From the NCBI RefSeq assembly GCF_900142725.1, contig NZ_FRBW01000003.1:310001-374000 (forward strand): a stretch of DNA of 64,000 nt, read 5' to 3'. The position numbers and the translations under genes were made by a program. This DNA is from Roseibium suaedae. GTDB lineage: Bacteria > Pseudomonadota > Alphaproteobacteria > Rhizobiales > Stappiaceae. The notes beneath the pieces are model-generated. The model did not search any database and was not told the DNA's origin. It was given only the letters and a program-made list of their open reading frames with translations. Below are positions 1-12,317 of the stretch, piece by piece. Every line of letters starts with the position of its first letter. The stretch's first letter is position 1.

Positions 1-1372
1 TGGGAACGAAAACCGCGAGCAGAACGAGGGTCGTCGCGATGACTGGCCCGGTAATCTGCCCCATGGCCTTGGCCGTCGCGTCCTGCGGACTGAGATCCTC
101 TTCACTCAGGATCCGTTCGACGTTCTCCACCACTACGATGGCGTCATCCACCACAATCCCGATGGCCAGAACCAGGGCGAAAAGCGAGATCGTGTTTAGC
201 GACATGCCCAATTCGAGCAGAACTGCGAAGGTGCCAATGAGGGAAACAGGAATGGCAACGGTCGGAATGATCGTCGCGCGCCAATTGCCCAGGAAGATGA
301 ACACCACCGAGACCACCAGAACAAAGGTGATGCCCAGTGTCACAATCACATCGTCCATTGATGCCTGGACGAAATCCGTCGTGTTGAACGGTACCTCATA
401 GGCAACGTCGTCAGGAAAGGCCTGGGACAGTTCCTCAAGACGGGCCTGTACTCCCTCGGCGACGGCAATCGCATTGGCGCCGGGCGCCTGATAGATCGCC
501 AGAATTGTCGAGGCCTTGCCATTGAACGCACCGCTGGCCGAATAGGACTGCGCCCCTCTTTCGACCCGGGCCACGTCGCCAACACGCACAATGGCGCCAT
601 CCTTGCCGGTGCGCAGCACGATGTTCTCGAACTGCTCGACACTGGACAACCGTCCCTGTGCCTTCACTGTGTACTGGAACTGCTGGCCGGCGGGGACCGG
701 CGGGGCACCGATCTGACCGGCTGCCACCTGCAGGTTCTGGTCTCGAATGGCCGTGATGAAGTCGGTCGGCGTCATGCCCATACTGGCCAGACGGTCCGGG
801 TCGAGCCAGATCCGCATGCCATAGGCAAAATCCGTCAGCACGTCCGCCTTGCCAACGCCCGGAACGCGGGCGAGCGAATCCTTCAGATTGATGGACGCAT
901 AGTTTGACAGGAACACCTCGTCATAGGTGCCCTTGGGAGAATAGAGCGCCACCACCAGAAGCATGTTGGTCGAGGCTTTTTGAACGGTCACACCATTGGC
1001 CGTCACATCAGATGGCAACTGGCTGGTGGCCTGACTGACGCGGTTTTGGACATTGACTGCGGCAATATCCGGATCCGTGCCGACGGCGAAGGTCACGTTC
1101 AGGGAATAGCTGCCGCTATCGGAGCTGTTCGACGACATGTAGAGCATGTCGTCGACACCATTGACCTGCGCCTCGATCGGGGCAGCCACCGTATCTTCCA
1201 GAACATCGGCACTGGCGCCGGCATAACTCGCCGACACATTGACGACCGGCGGGGTGATGTTGGGAAACTGTTCGACAGGAAGAGCAAAATACCCGAGGAC
1301 ACCGGCGATGGTGATCACAAGGGAAATCACCAGGGCGAATCTGGGACGCCGGATGAAGAAGACTGAGAACAT
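1..1372 (-). CDS. RND efflux transporter permease, HAE1 family (partial, cut at window start)
   Basis: Inner-membrane proton-driven pump subunit of a tripartite multidrug efflux system. Reading the minus strand from the ATG at 1372 gives an open frame to base 1. It begins MFSVFFIRRPRFALVIS and continues with LPVEQFPNITPPVV, the typical start of AcrB/MexB-like permeases (first transmembrane helix, then the porter domain). About 457 residues are visible, reaching the second group of transmembrane helices (VVDDAIVVVENVERIL, the family motif with paired Asp residues). A full protein is about 1,040 residues, so the C-terminal half is outside the window. The start lies 5 bp after the stop of the adaptor gene, so the two are co-transcribed. 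Substrates cannot be told from sequence. Confidence 0.93.
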   Translation of the reverse strand, partial: MFSVFFIRRPRFALVISLVITIAGVLGYFALPVEQFPNITPPVVNVSASYAGASADVLEDTVAAPIEAQVNGVDDMLYMSSNSSDSGSYSLNVTFAVGTDPDIAAVNVQNRVSQATSQLPSDVTANGVTVQKASTNMLLVVALYSPKGTYDEVFLSNYASINLKDSLARVPGVGKADVLTDFAYGMRIWLDPDRLASMGMTPTDFITAIRDQNLQVAAGQIGAPPVPAGQQFQYTVKAQGRLSSVEQFENIVLRTGKDGAIVRVGDVARVERGAQSYSASGAFNGKASTILAIYQAPGANAIAVAEGVQARLEELSQAFPDDVAYEVPFNTTDFVQASMDDVIVTLGITFVLVVSVVFIFLGNWRATIIPTVAIPVSLIGTFAVLLELGMSLNTISLFALVLAIGIVVDDAIVVVENVERILSEEDLSPQDATAKAMGQITGPVIATTLVLLAVFVP

Positions 1373-1377
1373 GAGCC

Positions 1378-2529
1378 CTACCCCGCCTGGCTGACTGACT
1401 GGACCGCCTTGACCGGGACACCGGGCCGGACCTTCTGCTGCCCCTCCGTGATCACGCTCTCGCCCTCCTGCAGCCCCTCCTTCACGACGAAGTCAGTTCC
1501 AACTTGGGCTCCGAGCTGAACATAGCGCTGTTCCACCGTGCTGCTGGCGTTGACCACGAGCACGAAACTACCGCGCTGATCCCGCTGGACAGCCGCCTGC
1601 GGCACCATCAGGGCTTTTGTTTCCTGAGGGGATTCGATTGTCACAGACACATAGGTGCCATCTGCCAGGAAGCCGTCCTGATTGGCAAACTTGCCCCTTA
1701 GCGCAATTGTCCCGGTCTGGGCATCGACCTTGTTGTCGATGAAGACGATCTTGCCAGTCTCGCCATATTGTTCCCGATTGGGCAGGCTCAGCTTAAGGTT
1801 GGGCGTTTCTTCCGGTTTGAAATCGGACGGGTTCAGATTGTGGGCTTTCAAGGCATTCAGATATTGAGACTGGCTGACTGAGAAGTTCACATAGACCGGG
1901 GCCAGTTGCACCACGGTGCCGAGCGGGCTGGAAGACGGACCAACCACGTCCCCAACACTGTAAGGCGTCTTGCCAATCCGGCCGTCAAAGGGCGCGGCAA
2001 CATCGGTGTAGCTGAGATCGAGATTCGCCTGGGCGAGCGCTGCACTCGCCGCTTCCACGGCCGCCTTGGTCTGAGCCGTCAGGGCTTGCGTTGCCTGGAA
2101 GGCGGCCTGGGAAAGATGACCCTTTTCAAACAGGTCCTTGTCCCGGGCCTCATTCGCGGTCTTCAGTGCCGCATCCGCCTTGGCACTCTCCAGATCCGCC
2201 TGAGCCTTCTGAACATTCGCTTCATACTGGCTTTTCTCGATCACGAAGAGCGTCTGCCCCTTCTTGACCAGCGATCCATCCGGAACGGCCTTCTCGTTGA
2301 GGAAGCCGCTCACGCGGGCCACGAGTTCCACCTCGTTGATGGCGGCGACCTGACCAACGAAGCTCGCGCTCTGGCGGATTTCCTTGGTCTGAATTCCGGA
2401 AACCGTGACCGAAGGCACCGGAACGGCGGCAGGTGTCTTCGCCTCGTCTCCGCATGCCGTCAAAGCGGAAAGTGTCAGCAAAGCGAAAACCTTCGCGCTG
2501 CCGGAAAATGCGCGGTCGGAAAATTTCAT
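1378..2529 (-). CDS. RND efflux periplasmic adaptor (membrane fusion protein), lipoprotein
   Basis: Links the inner-membrane RND pump to an outer-membrane channel. The ATG at 2529 gives a 383-residue protein starting MKFSDRAF; it has AGGGGG 8 bases upstream and is preferred to an in-frame TTG two codons earlier. A lipoprotein signal ends in LTAC about 28 residues in, so the mature protein is probably acylated. The lipoyl/biotin-like half motif (ARVSGFLNEKAVPDGSLVKK), a helical hairpin rich in Ala/Lys/Gln (residues about 95-165) and the beta-barrel domain follow in the usual order for AcrA/MexA relatives. Usual family length is 370-400. It is the first gene of a two-gene operon with the permease; no outer-membrane factor or regulator is next to it here. 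Confidence 0.93.
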   Translation of the reverse strand: MKFSDRAFSGSAKVFALLTLSALTACGDEAKTPAAVPVPSVTVSGIQTKEIRQSASFVGQVAAINEVELVARVSGFLNEKAVPDGSLVKKGQTLFVIEKSQYEANVQKAQADLESAKADAALKTANEARDKDLFEKGHLSQAAFQATQALTAQTKAAVEAASAALAQANLDLSYTDVAAPFDGRIGKTPYSVGDVVGPSSSPLGTVVQLAPVYVNFSVSQSQYLNALKAHNLNPSDFKPEETPNLKLSLPNREQYGETGKIVFIDNKVDAQTGTIALRGKFANQDGFLADGTYVSVTIESPQETKALMVPQAAVQRDQRGSFVLVVNASSTVEQRYVQLGAQVGTDFVVKEGLQEGESVITEGQQKVRPGVPVKAVQSVSQAG

Positions 2530-2676
2530 AAACAAGGCCCCCTACGGCACGACAAACGGGAAAATACGTCCCGCCCATGTACAGGTTGAGAACCCTACAG
2601 GCCAAGTGCGTGGGCGGGCAACACCTGAAAAACAGGGTCGCGTGACAAACCGCTGACGAAAGGAAAGGAATTAATC

Positions 2677-3501
2677 TCAGGCAGGCACAAGAGCCAAAGT
2701 GATGCCGAAGAGGTCCCGAGCCGGAATCACCTTGCGCTCGGACAGGCCTTCGCAGGCCACTTCGAGGGCGGCCAGAACCGGAGGGCTGGACGGCAGGCTG
2801 TCAGCAGCCGCGTCGCCATCGCGGAACCGGTAGGCCCGCGGGGTCAGAACGGAAATCGTGCCACGGGGCGTGTCCATCTCGAGGCCGAGACTGGTCGCGC
2901 GCATTTCGCGCTGACCGGTGAAACCGCCGAGAAACTCGTGATGATCGGAAGGATCAGCCGCCACCATGGTCACGCCCTTCAGGCTGCGCGCACCATTTTG
3001 GTGGGTCTGATAGGCCGGCTTCCAGAAGTTCTCGGGAAACCGGTTGTAGCAGGTGAAGAACCCGATTTCCGGTGCCAGAGGCTCGGCCGTGAAGGTCAGG
3101 TCAAACCCGACTTCGCGAACGGATCCATCCGGCTGCACCGCCTTGCGGCCGAAGGAAAACGGCTCGAAGGTCTGCAAGCCCAATTCCTGAAAGGCCGCAC
3201 GGTCGGCTTGCGGGTCCCGGCTCTCGGCAACGAGCATGGTCATGCCCTCTTTGCCCAATGCCAGATAGTCCCGGTTGAAGGCACCGAAGGAGAAGGCGCC
3301 TTCGCCTGCGTCCTGAATGAGGGAAGCATCGTCCAGGGCGAGCAGCTCGATAAAGAACCCATCGAGCTGGATCAGCCGGTTGGCGGTTCCCCAGGGGTGA
3401 ACCGCCTTTGGCGTGACGGAGAAGCCAAGCGCTTCCCAGGCGCGTGCCGCTGCATCCAGGTCCTGAACAGCAGCGACGACGTGATCGAGCCCGCGAACCA
3501 T
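2677..3501 (-). CDS. VOC superfamily protein (glyoxalase-like domain)
   Basis: A 274-residue protein starting MVRGLDHVVAAVQDLD, the typical first beta-alpha element of a vicinal oxygen chelate (VOC) domain with His7 as a potential metal ligand. The sequence fits the glyoxalase-like family PF13468, which spans two VOC-like halves; the second half contains LKGVTMVAADPSDHHEFLGGF. Members bind divalent metals and act as lyases, dioxygenases or resistance proteins, but the substrate cannot be inferred. It ends 36 bp from pyrG on the same strand (pyrG is upstream). In many rhizobial genomes other genes follow pyrG, so this placement may be lineage-specific. Confidence 0.8.
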   Translation of the reverse strand: MVRGLDHVVAAVQDLDAAARAWEALGFSVTPKAVHPWGTANRLIQLDGFFIELLALDDASLIQDAGEGAFSFGAFNRDYLALGKEGMTMLVAESRDPQADRAAFQELGLQTFEPFSFGRKAVQPDGSVREVGFDLTFTAEPLAPEIGFFTCYNRFPENFWKPAYQTHQNGARSLKGVTMVAADPSDHHEFLGGFTGQREMRATSLGLEMDTPRGTISVLTPRAYRFRDGDAAADSLPSSPPVLAALEVACEGLSERKVIPARDLFGITLALVPA

Positions 3502-3537
3502 GGCTTCCCCCTCATTGTTCCTTGCAAGACCTGACCG

Positions 3538-5193
<1,656 letters not shown>

Positions 5194-5227
5194 TCATCTG
5201 ACCACCCGGGAGTTTCGTTAGACACAA

Positions 5228-5258
5228 TAAAAATGCCCTGCGAAAGAGGCGCAGGGCA
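5228..5258 (-). terminator. Intrinsic terminator of secG
   Basis: On the minus strand a 9-bp perfect stem (TGCCCTGCG at 5234-5242 pairing with CGCAGGGCA at 5250-5258, 7-base loop) is followed by TTTTTATT. It lies 40 bp beyond the secG stop and before the pyrG start, so it should separate the two transcripts. Confidence 0.8.
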
Positions 5259-5298
5259 CTTAATGTCACGGAACCGCGGCCGATAGAGGCCTCACGGC

Positions 5299-5670
5299 TT
5301 ACTGAGCAGCCGGGACCTGCGGACCAGCGGGCTCTTCAGGCTTCTTCAGCGCATCCAGGATACCATTGCCCGAACCACCGGCCGGAGCGGACGGCAGCGT
5401 CTGCGATGCAGACGGAGCGGAATCGAGGATCGAAGACGGGGTCTCATTCATCTTGGCGATGAGGCTGAGCGCAATGGACGTTGCGAAAAAGGCTACAGCA
5501 AGAATCGCAGTCGCACGGGTCAGGACGTTTGCTGTCCCGCGGCTGGACATGAAGCCACCGCCGCCACCGCCGCCCATGCCAAGTGCTCCACCTTCAGAGC
5601 GCTGCAGCAGGACGACCAGCACCAGTGCCAGCACGACCATCAAATGTATGACGATGACTACGGTTTCCAT
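5299..5670 (-). CDS. secG: Preprotein translocase subunit SecG
   Basis: Small membrane subunit of the SecYEG translocon that assists protein export. The 123-residue protein has two transmembrane helices: VVIVIHLMVVLALVLVVLLQ near the N-terminus and TRATAILAVAFFATSIALSL around residues 50-70. Between them is the signature loop [23 protein letters not shown] Pro/Ala-rich cytoplasmic tail of about 45 residues follows, as in other alphaproteobacterial SecG. It sits between tpiA and pyrG on the same strand, a common alphaproteobacterial order. Confidence 0.95.
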   Translation of the reverse strand: METVVIVIHLMVVLALVLVVLLQRSEGGALGMGGGGGGGFMSSRGTANVLTRATAILAVAFFATSIALSLIAKMNETPSSILDSAPSASQTLPSAPAGGSGNGILDALKKPEEPAGPQVPAAQ

Positions 5671-5803
5671 CGTTTGCCATTCTGTTTGTTCAAGATTGGC
5701 GGCGTTCTACACCACCTTTGCCGGGCTTTCCACCCTTGAAATGGAACTTTACTCCATCCCTTTTCAAGGGTGAGCCGACAAATGAACCGGTTTCTGCCGA
5801 AGA

Positions 5804-6562
5804 TCAGGCGTAGGCGGCCAGGATCCCGAGGAAATCAGCGGCCTTCAGGCTTGCGCCACCGACAAGCGCACCATCCACATTGGCAACGCCCATGAGTTCT
5901 GCCGCATTCGCCGGCTTGACCGAACCGCCGTAGAGCAGCCGCATGGCCGCACCTTCCGCGCCAAAGCGCTTCACCAGCACGTCGCGCATGGCGCCATGCA
6001 TGGCTTCGACATCGGCTGCCGTCGGCGTCAGACCCGTGCCGATGGCCCAGACAGGCTCATAGGCGATGATGCTGTTTTGCGCCGTTGCGCCATCCGGAAT
6101 GGACCCCGCCAGCTGGGCAGAGACAACAGCGACTTCCTCGCCTGCCTTGCGCTGCGCTTCGGTTTCCCCGACGCAGATGATGGCCGGAACCCCCGCCCTC
6201 CAGGCAGCTTCCGCCTTGGCGCGCACATCAGAATCACTTTCGCCATGATCGGCGCGGCGCTCGGAATGACCGACGATAATGGCGCTTGCGCCTGCATCGA
6301 CCAGCATCTCGGCAGCCAGATCACCGGTGTGGGCCCCATTTGCCTTGGCGTGGCAATCCTGCGCACCGACCTGGACCGGCGTGCCATTTGCGGCCGCAGC
6401 CATCAGGGCCGTCAGGGTGGCTGGAGCACAGATCATGGTATCGGCCTTGGCGGCAAGATCCGCACTGACACCCGCAGCAATCCGGCTGAATTCCTCCAGA
6501 GATGCCCGGGTTCCGTTCATTTTCCAGTTTCCGGCAACAAGCGGCTTGATGGTCTGCGTCAT
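5804..6562 (-). CDS. tpiA: Triosephosphate isomerase
   Basis: Interconverts dihydroxyacetone phosphate and glyceraldehyde 3-phosphate in glycolysis and gluconeogenesis. The 252-residue length is standard. Substrate-binding Lys14 lies in GNWKMN, electrophile His99 in IVGHSERR, and catalytic base Glu169 in [11 protein letters not shown], the signature of the (beta/alpha)8 barrel family; the phosphate-gripping loop GGSVKP is near residue 211. It is transcribed divergently from ppiD, with about 240 bp between the two starts for both promoters. Confidence 0.97.
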   Translation of the reverse strand: MTQTIKPLVAGNWKMNGTRASLEEFSRIAAGVSADLAAKADTMICAPATLTALMAAAANGTPVQVGAQDCHAKANGAHTGDLAAEMLVDAGASAIIVGHSERRADHGESDSDVRAKAEAAWRAGVPAIICVGETEAQRKAGEEVAVVSAQLAGSIPDGATAQNSIIAYEPVWAIGTGLTPTAADVEAMHGAMRDVLVKRFGAEGAAMRLLYGGSVKPANAAELMGVANVDGALVGGASLKAADFLGILAAYA

Positions 6563-6803
6563 GCCCTGCGGTCCTTATGAAAGATCTCGAATTGCGGCCC
6601 TTCGTCTAGCGCCGAATACCGGTTGCGGCCAGAGAAATTTCGCGATCCGGGCCGTTGGGGAAAAGCTTCCTGGCAGAATGTCGCCCGCCGCCTTGCCCGC
6701 TCTGGTTCCCGTCTCTATTATCCGCCCGCTCCGCACTGGAGCTTGAGAGAGTTCAAGAGGCCCGGACAAACCGGACCCCGGATTGGAAGAGACTGGAGAC
6801 GTC

Positions 6804-8696
6804 ATGCTCGACGCGCTGCGCAAGGGCGCCGGCACCATTGTTGCCAAACTGTTTATCGCATTGCTTGTGCTCAGCTTTGCCGTGTGGGGCGTCGCAGACA
6901 TGTTCAAGGGCTTCGGCCAGAACGTGGCAGCTACCGTCGGAGGCACTGAAATCTCGCTGGTCAATTTCGACCGCGAATACCGCCGCGACCTTGCAAACTT
7001 CTCCAGCCGTATAGGACGCACGCTTTCGACCACCGAAGGCGCACAGTTTGGCCTGCCGCAGCAGACCCTCGGCCGCCTCGTGGCTCAGGCAGCTCTGGAT
7101 GAAGCCGCCTCCGGCATGCGGCTGGGCGTGTCCAACGAGCGCCTGATCGACCTGATCCATGCGGATCCGGCTTTCCAGAGCCCGACCGGCGGCTACGACC
7201 GCAACCGTCTGGCCCAGGTGCTGCGCAACGCAGGCGTGACGGAAGACGAATATGTCACCGACCGCCGCAAACTGGCAGAGCGCCAGCAGCTTGCCGAAGC
7301 AGTTTCCGGCGGCATGGTCGCTCCCGACGCTTATCTGGAAGTCGTGAACCGCTATCAGGGCGAAACCCGCAATGTCAGCTTCCTGACCGTCGATGCGGCC
7401 AGCCTTGGCGAAATCGCAGATCCGGACCAGGCTACTCTGGACGCCTATTTCGAAGCGCAGAAGACCAAGTTCCGCGCACCGGAATACCGTGAGGCAGTGC
7501 TTCTCGAACTGACCCCGGACAGCCTGTCCCGTCCGGAAGATGTGACCGACGAAGCGATCCAGCAGGAATACGAAGCCAATACCGAAGATTATTCCCAGCC
7601 GGAGCGCCGCAAGGTTCTCCAGATCGCTTTCCCGAACAAGGACGATGCGGCAAAGGCTGGCGAAGAACTGAAGGCTGGCAAGACCTTTGAAGAGCTCATG
7701 AGCGAGCGCAACCTTGCCGACAAGGACGTCACGCTCGGCCTGATGACCAAGGGCGACTTCCTCGACCCGGCCATCGGCGAGTCTGCCTTCTCGATGGAAA
7801 CCGGCGAGACCAGCGATGTCATCGACGGCCGTTTCTCTCCAGTCGTCATCAAAGTTGCGGAAGTTCAGGCTGCCCACACCAAGCCGCTTGAGGAAGTCAG
7901 CGCGGACATCCGCAAGGCCCTGGCCTCGGAAGCTGCCGAACGCGAAGTCCTCGATCTTCTGAACGATGTTGAAGATGCGCGCGCCGGCGGTGAAGGCCTT
8001 CAGGCCGTTGCCGACCGTTTCCAGCTCAAGACCCAGACGCCCGCTGCCTTCGACAACACGGGTGCCGGTGAAGACGGCAAGGCCGTTCTGCTTCCGGATG
8101 TTGATGGTCTGGTTGCCGGCGCCTTCGACAGCGACATCGGCATCGAGAACGACCCGCTGCCGATCGGTCAGCGCGGCTTCCTCTGGTACGAAGTCACCAA
8201 GGTGATCCCTGGCCGCGACCGCGAGCTTTCTGAAGTCCGCGACGACGTGATCAAGGCCTGGAAAGTCGAAGAGACCGAAAAGCGCATCAACGCCCGGGTG
8301 AAAGAACTGGAAGACAAGGCCAAGGCCGGGACCAGCTTCGCGGATCTGGCAACGGAAGCCGGCCTGACCGTCAAGACGGCTGAAAACGTCAAGCGCGGCG
8401 AAGCCACGGGCGACCTCAGCCAGGAAGCGGCTTCCGTGATCTTCTCCGGCCCGGTCGGAACCGTGACGGATGCGGGCGAAGCAAAGGGCAATGGCCGTCT
8501 GCTTCTGCGTGTCGATGCGGTCAACACCCCTGCCTTCTTTGCCGAAAGCGACGATCTGAAGCAGATCCGCGATCAGCTGTCCCAGCAGATCCAGGATTCG
8601 CTTCTCAACCAGTACATCTCTCAGGTCGAGACCGAGGCCGGTGTCGAGATCAACCAGGCCGCCATTGGCCTCGTGATCGGCTCCCCGACGAACTGA
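6804..8696 (+). CDS. ppiD: Peptidylprolyl isomerase, SurA/PpiD type (periplasmic folding factor)
   Basis: Membrane-anchored periplasmic chaperone and foldase that helps secreted and outer-membrane proteins fold. The ATG at 6804 (GGAGA just upstream) gives 630 residues starting [17 protein letters not shown]; an earlier ATG at 6783 has no better site. One N-terminal transmembrane helix ([18 protein letters not shown]) is followed by a SurA_N-like chaperone region and a parvulin-like PPIase domain around residues 260-370. The length and single anchor match PpiD. It heads the plus-strand run ppiD-trpD-trpC-moaC-moeA with 47 bp to trpD, an arrangement also seen in other rhizobial genomes as far as I recall. 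Confidence 0.9.
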   Translation: MLDALRKGAGTIVAKLFIALLVLSFAVWGVADMFKGFGQNVAATVGGTEISLVNFDREYRRDLANFSSRIGRTLSTTEGAQFGLPQQTLGRLVAQAALDEAASGMRLGVSNERLIDLIHADPAFQSPTGGYDRNRLAQVLRNAGVTEDEYVTDRRKLAERQQLAEAVSGGMVAPDAYLEVVNRYQGETRNVSFLTVDAASLGEIADPDQATLDAYFEAQKTKFRAPEYREAVLLELTPDSLSRPEDVTDEAIQQEYEANTEDYSQPERRKVLQIAFPNKDDAAKAGEELKAGKTFEELMSERNLADKDVTLGLMTKGDFLDPAIGESAFSMETGETSDVIDGRFSPVVIKVAEVQAAHTKPLEEVSADIRKALASEAAEREVLDLLNDVEDARAGGEGLQAVADRFQLKTQTPAAFDNTGAGEDGKAVLLPDVDGLVAGAFDSDIGIENDPLPIGQRGFLWYEVTKVIPGRDRELSEVRDDVIKAWKVEETEKRINARVKELEDKAKAGTSFADLATEAGLTVKTAENVKRGEATGDLSQEAASVIFSGPVGTVTDAGEAKGNGRLLLRVDAVNTPAFFAESDDLKQIRDQLSQQIQDSLLNQYISQVETEAGVEINQAAIGLVIGSPTN

Positions 8697-8743
8697 CCCG
8701 CCGTGACTGCGCAGCGCCCCGGCAACCCCGAACGGACAAGGCC

Positions 8744-9757
8744 ATGAGTAATTTCAAGGACTATATCGCCAAGGTTGCCGGCGGCGCCTCGCTTTCGCGC
8801 GAGGATGCCCGTCAGGCCTTCGAGATCATTCTCTCCGGCGAAGCAACTCCCTCGCAGCTCGGCGGATTCCTGATGGCCCTGCGCGTGCGCGGCGAGACCA
8901 TCGATGAAGTGACGGCTGCGGTCGACACGATGCGCTCCAAGATGCTTCCGGTGAAGGCACCAGCCGACGCGGTCGACATTGTCGGCACCGGCGGCGACAG
9001 CACCGGCAGCTACAATATTTCCACCTGCACCTCGATTGTCGTTGCGGGCTGCGGGGTTCCGGTCGCCAAGCACGGCAACCGGTCTCTCTCCTCGAAGTCC
9101 GGTTCCTCCGAAGCGCTCGCCCAGCTCGGCGTCAACATCGACATCGGCCCGGACAAGATCAGCGAATGTATCGAGAAGGCCGGTATCGGCTTCATGTTCG
9201 CGCCGCTGCATCATTCCGCCATGAAGCATGTGGGTCCGACCCGCGTAGAGCTTGGCACACGCACCATCTTCAACCTGCTTGGGCCCCTGTCGAGCCCTGC
9301 CGGCGTCAAGCGCCAGATGCTCGGCGTCTTTGCCCGCGAGTGGGTCGAGCCGATTGCCGAGGTTCTGCGCAACCTCGGATCCAAGCATGTCTGGGTCGTC
9401 CATGGCTCCGACGGTATGGACGAGATCACCACCACTGGCGTCAGCTATGTGACGGAACTGAAGGACGGCGCCATCCGCTCCTTCGAGATCCATCCCTCTG
9501 ACGCAGGCCTGCCCCTCGCCCGGATCGAAGACCTCAAGGGCGGCGAGCCAGCGGAAAACGCCCGTGCCCTGCGCGAAGTGCTTCAGGGCGCACACAATCC
9601 CTATCGCGATGTTGTCTTGTTCAATGCCGCCGCCTCCCTCATCATTGCGGGACGGTGCGAGACCTTGACCGAGGGAGTCACCCTTGCGGCGCAATCCCTC
9701 GACAGCGGCGCTGCAGCCGACCGGCTTGAAAAGCTGGTCGCTGTCTCCAACGGATAA
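8744..9757 (+). CDS. trpD: Anthranilate phosphoribosyltransferase
   Basis: Joins anthranilate to phosphoribosyl pyrophosphate, the second step of tryptophan synthesis. The 337-residue protein carries the PRPP-binding glycine-rich loop GTGGDSTGS (residues 81-89) and the anthranilate-contact motif KHGNRS (109-114). The second metal-binding site is in DGMDEI near residue 223. It is followed after 5 bp by trpC. No trpG is attached or adjacent, so the amidotransferase of anthranilate synthase must be elsewhere, perhaps as a TrpE-TrpG fusion, which is common in rhizobia. Confidence 0.97.
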   Translation: MSNFKDYIAKVAGGASLSREDARQAFEIILSGEATPSQLGGFLMALRVRGETIDEVTAAVDTMRSKMLPVKAPADAVDIVGTGGDSTGSYNISTCTSIVVAGCGVPVAKHGNRSLSSKSGSSEALAQLGVNIDIGPDKISECIEKAGIGFMFAPLHHSAMKHVGPTRVELGTRTIFNLLGPLSSPAGVKRQMLGVFAREWVEPIAEVLRNLGSKHVWVVHGSDGMDEITTTGVSYVTELKDGAIRSFEIHPSDAGLPLARIEDLKGGEPAENARALREVLQGAHNPYRDVVLFNAAASLIIAGRCETLTEGVTLAAQSLDSGAAADRLEKLVAVSNG

Positions 9758-9762
9758 ATACG

Positions 9763-10575
9763 ATGGCTGACATTCTGAAGAAGATCGAAGAGTACAAGCG
9801 CGCGGAAATTGCAGCCGCCAAGAGCGTTGTGTCCCAGCGCGAACTCTCCAACCTGATCAGCGACATTGCCCCGCCCCGCGGGTTCCAGAAGGCAATCGAG
9901 GCCAAGCTTGCCGCCGGAGACTACGCGCTGATCGCCGAAATCAAGAAGGCGAGCCCGTCCAAGGGTCTGATCCGCGAGGATTTCAATCCGCCGCTGCTCG
10001 CCAAGGCCTATGAGGACGGTGGCGCAGCCTGCCTGTCCGTTCTGACCGATACCCCCTCTTTCCAGGGCAAGCCGGAATTCCTGAACGCGGCCCGCGACGC
10101 GGTTTCGCTCCCGGCCCTGCGCAAGGATTTTCTCTACGACACCTACCAGGTCTATGAGGCGCGCGCCTGGGGCGCCGATTGCATCCTGATCATTCTGGCT
10201 GCCGTGGACGATGCCATGGCCAAGGCCCTGGAAGACACGGCCTTCGACCTGGGCATGGATGTTCTGCTCGAAGTTCATGACGAGGAAGAGCTGGAGCGGG
10301 CGCTGAAGCTTTCCTCCAAACTCTTCGGCATCAACAACCGCAACCTGAAGACCTTCGAAACCTCTCTGGAAACCAGCGAGCGCCTGGCGCCGATGGTCCC
10401 AAGCGACCGGATCATCGTTGGCGAATCGGGTCTCTTCACGCCGGACGACCTGACCCGCATGGGCAAAAGCGGCATCAACACCTTCCTGATCGGCGAGAGC
10501 CTGATGCGCCAGGAAGATGTTGCCTCGGCAACCCGCGCGCTTCTGACCCGCCAGACCGCCGCAGCTGCGGAGTAA
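9763..10575 (+). CDS. trpC: Indole-3-glycerol phosphate synthase
   Basis: Cyclises CdRP to indole-3-glycerol phosphate in tryptophan synthesis. The 270-residue single-domain enzyme (no TrpF fusion) has the signature [10 protein letters not shown] at residues 59-68, containing the catalytic lysine. Later beta-alpha elements include [18 protein letters not shown] and [10 protein letters not shown], the last forming the phosphate site. It is tightly packed between trpD and moaC (7 bp), consistent with one operon. Confidence 0.97.
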   Translation: MADILKKIEEYKRAEIAAAKSVVSQRELSNLISDIAPPRGFQKAIEAKLAAGDYALIAEIKKASPSKGLIREDFNPPLLAKAYEDGGAACLSVLTDTPSFQGKPEFLNAARDAVSLPALRKDFLYDTYQVYEARAWGADCILIILAAVDDAMAKALEDTAFDLGMDVLLEVHDEEELERALKLSSKLFGINNRNLKTFETSLETSERLAPMVPSDRIIVGESGLFTPDDLTRMGKSGINTFLIGESLMRQEDVASATRALLTRQTAAAAE

Positions 10576-10582
10576 GCAGCTC

Positions 10583-11098
10583 ATGAGCGCAAGCGCTGAA
10601 GGTAAGGGACTGACCCACATCGATGCTGCGGGTGCCGCCCACATGGTCGACGTGTCGGACAAAGCCGTCACGTCCCGGATCGCCGTGGCAGAAGGCACTG
10701 TCACGATGCGGCCGGAAACCCTTGAGCTGATCCTCTCCGGCAATGCCAAGAAGGGTGACGTGATCGCCACCGCCCGGATCGCCGGCATCATGGCCGCGAA
10801 AAAGACCCACGAGCTGATTCCGCTCTGCCATCCGCTGGCGCTGTCCAAGGTCACCATCGACATCGAGCCGGACACCACCCTGCCCGGCTTGCGCGTCACG
10901 GCAACCACCAAGGTCAGCGGCCAGACCGGTGTGGAGATGGAGGCGCTGACTGCCTGTTCCGTCGCCTGCCTGACTGTCTATGACATGGCCAAGGCCGTGG
11001 ACCGGGGCATGGTCATCGGTGGCGTGCGGCTTCTGGAAAAGGCCGGTGGCAAGTCCGGTCACTGGACCATTGCAGACGGCGGAACCGGGGGAACCTGA
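10583..11098 (+). CDS. moaC: Cyclic pyranopterin monophosphate synthase
   Basis: Converts the 3',8-cyclo-GTP intermediate made by MoaA into cyclic pyranopterin monophosphate in molybdenum cofactor synthesis. The 171-residue length fits the family (about 160). Recognised by the opening [18 protein letters not shown], the LIPLCHPL segment that holds the active-site Cys and His, and [21 protein letters not shown], with conserved Glu and Asp residues. The stop is 1 bp before the moeA start. Linkage of trpDC to moaC-moeA is typical of alphaproteobacteria. Confidence 0.97.
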   Translation: MSASAEGKGLTHIDAAGAAHMVDVSDKAVTSRIAVAEGTVTMRPETLELILSGNAKKGDVIATARIAGIMAAKKTHELIPLCHPLALSKVTIDIEPDTTLPGLRVTATTKVSGQTGVEMEALTACSVACLTVYDMAKAVDRGMVIGGVRLLEKAGGKSGHWTIADGGTGGT

Positions 11099-11099
11099 C

Positions 11100-12317
11100 A
11101 TGGCTGGAAACGCTCCCCTCATTCCCGTTGCTGAAGCGCTGGACCGCCTTTTGAAGGATGTCCGCCCGCTCGGCTCAGAAGAGGTGCCGCTTTCCGCCGC
11201 CAATGGCCGCATTCTGGCGCAGGATCTTGCGAGCCTGCGCACTCAGCCCCCCTTTGCCGCCTCGGCCATGGATGGCTATGCGGTCCGCCATGCCGATGTT
11301 TCGGCAGTCCCTGCTGATCTTGCCATCATCGGCGAGGCTCCGGCCGGGCACGGGTTCACCGGTAAGGTGAACAGGGGCGAGGCGGTCCGGATCTTCACCG
11401 GTGCACCCGTGCCAGATGGCGCTGACACGGTCGTCATTCAGGAAAACACCAGCCGGGATGGTGGTCTGGTCACCGTTCAGGAGCCGCCAAAGCCCGGTGC
11501 GAACATTCGCGCCGCCGGACTGGATTTTGCGGAAGGCGATATTCTCCTGAGTGCAGGCACGCGCCTCGACTATCGCTCCTTGTCGCTTGCCGCCTCCATG
11601 AACCATGCGATGCTGCCGGTCCAGCGCAAGCCGCTTGTTGCCGTGCTGGCAACCGGCGATGAACTGGTGGCCCCAGGCGGTAACCCGGGCCCGGATCAGA
11701 TCATCGCCTCGAATCATGCCGGCATTGCCGCCATGGTCGAGGATTGCGGCGGCGCGGTTCTGGATCTTGGAATTTCCCCGGACGACGCCGGGATCATGGC
11801 GCAGCACGTGCGCCGGGCCATCGAAGCCAAGGCCGATGTGCTGATCACGCTGGGCGGTGCCTCTGTGGGCGATCATGACCTGGTGCAGGGCGTGCTCGGC
11901 AGCGAAGGCATGGAACTCGCCTTCTGGAAGATCGCCATGCGGCCGGGCAAGCCGCTCATGGCAGGTCACCTCGGGGAGACGAAGGTGCTGGGACTGCCGG
12001 GCAACCCGGTCTCCAGCATCGTCTGCGCACTTCTGTTCCTGAAGCCCCTGCTCGCCCGCATGCTGAACCAGCCGGTCTCTGGTGGCCAGCTGGCCGAGGC
12101 AACGCTCAGCGCCGGCCTCAAGGAAAACGATCACCGACAGGACTACATCCGCGCGATGCTGACCGTGGAAGAAGACGGACGCCTGAGCGCCAGCCCTTTC
12201 CAGACCCAGGACAGTTCGATGCTAAGCCTGCTGGCCCGCGCCGGTGCGCTGATCATCCGCCCGCCCCATGCCCCCACCGCCAAGGCGGGCGACAGGGTGC
12301 AGGTCGTCAGGCTCTGA
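11100..12317 (+). CDS. moeA: Molybdopterin molybdenumtransferase
   Basis: Inserts molybdenum into adenylated molybdopterin, the last general step of Moco synthesis. Starting at the ATG at 11100, 1 bp after the moaC stop, gives 405 residues, the usual length. Visible hallmarks are FAASAMDGYAV near residue 55, RIFTGAPVPDGADTVV, the MoCF-fold motifs LATGDELV and TLGGASVGDHD, and MRPGKPLMAG with the conserved GNPVSS loop. It is the last gene of the run. In several related genomes lexA follows moeA, as I recall; here a P450 module follows on the other strand. Confidence 0.96.
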   Translation: MAGNAPLIPVAEALDRLLKDVRPLGSEEVPLSAANGRILAQDLASLRTQPPFAASAMDGYAVRHADVSAVPADLAIIGEAPAGHGFTGKVNRGEAVRIFTGAPVPDGADTVVIQENTSRDGGLVTVQEPPKPGANIRAAGLDFAEGDILLSAGTRLDYRSLSLAASMNHAMLPVQRKPLVAVLATGDELVAPGGNPGPDQIIASNHAGIAAMVEDCGGAVLDLGISPDDAGIMAQHVRRAIEAKADVLITLGGASVGDHDLVQGVLGSEGMELAFWKIAMRPGKPLMAGHLGETKVLGLPGNPVSSIVCALLFLKPLLARMLNQPVSGGQLAEATLSAGLKENDHRQDYIRAMLTVEEDGRLSASPFQTQDSSMLSLLARAGALIIRPPHAPTAKAGDRVQVVRL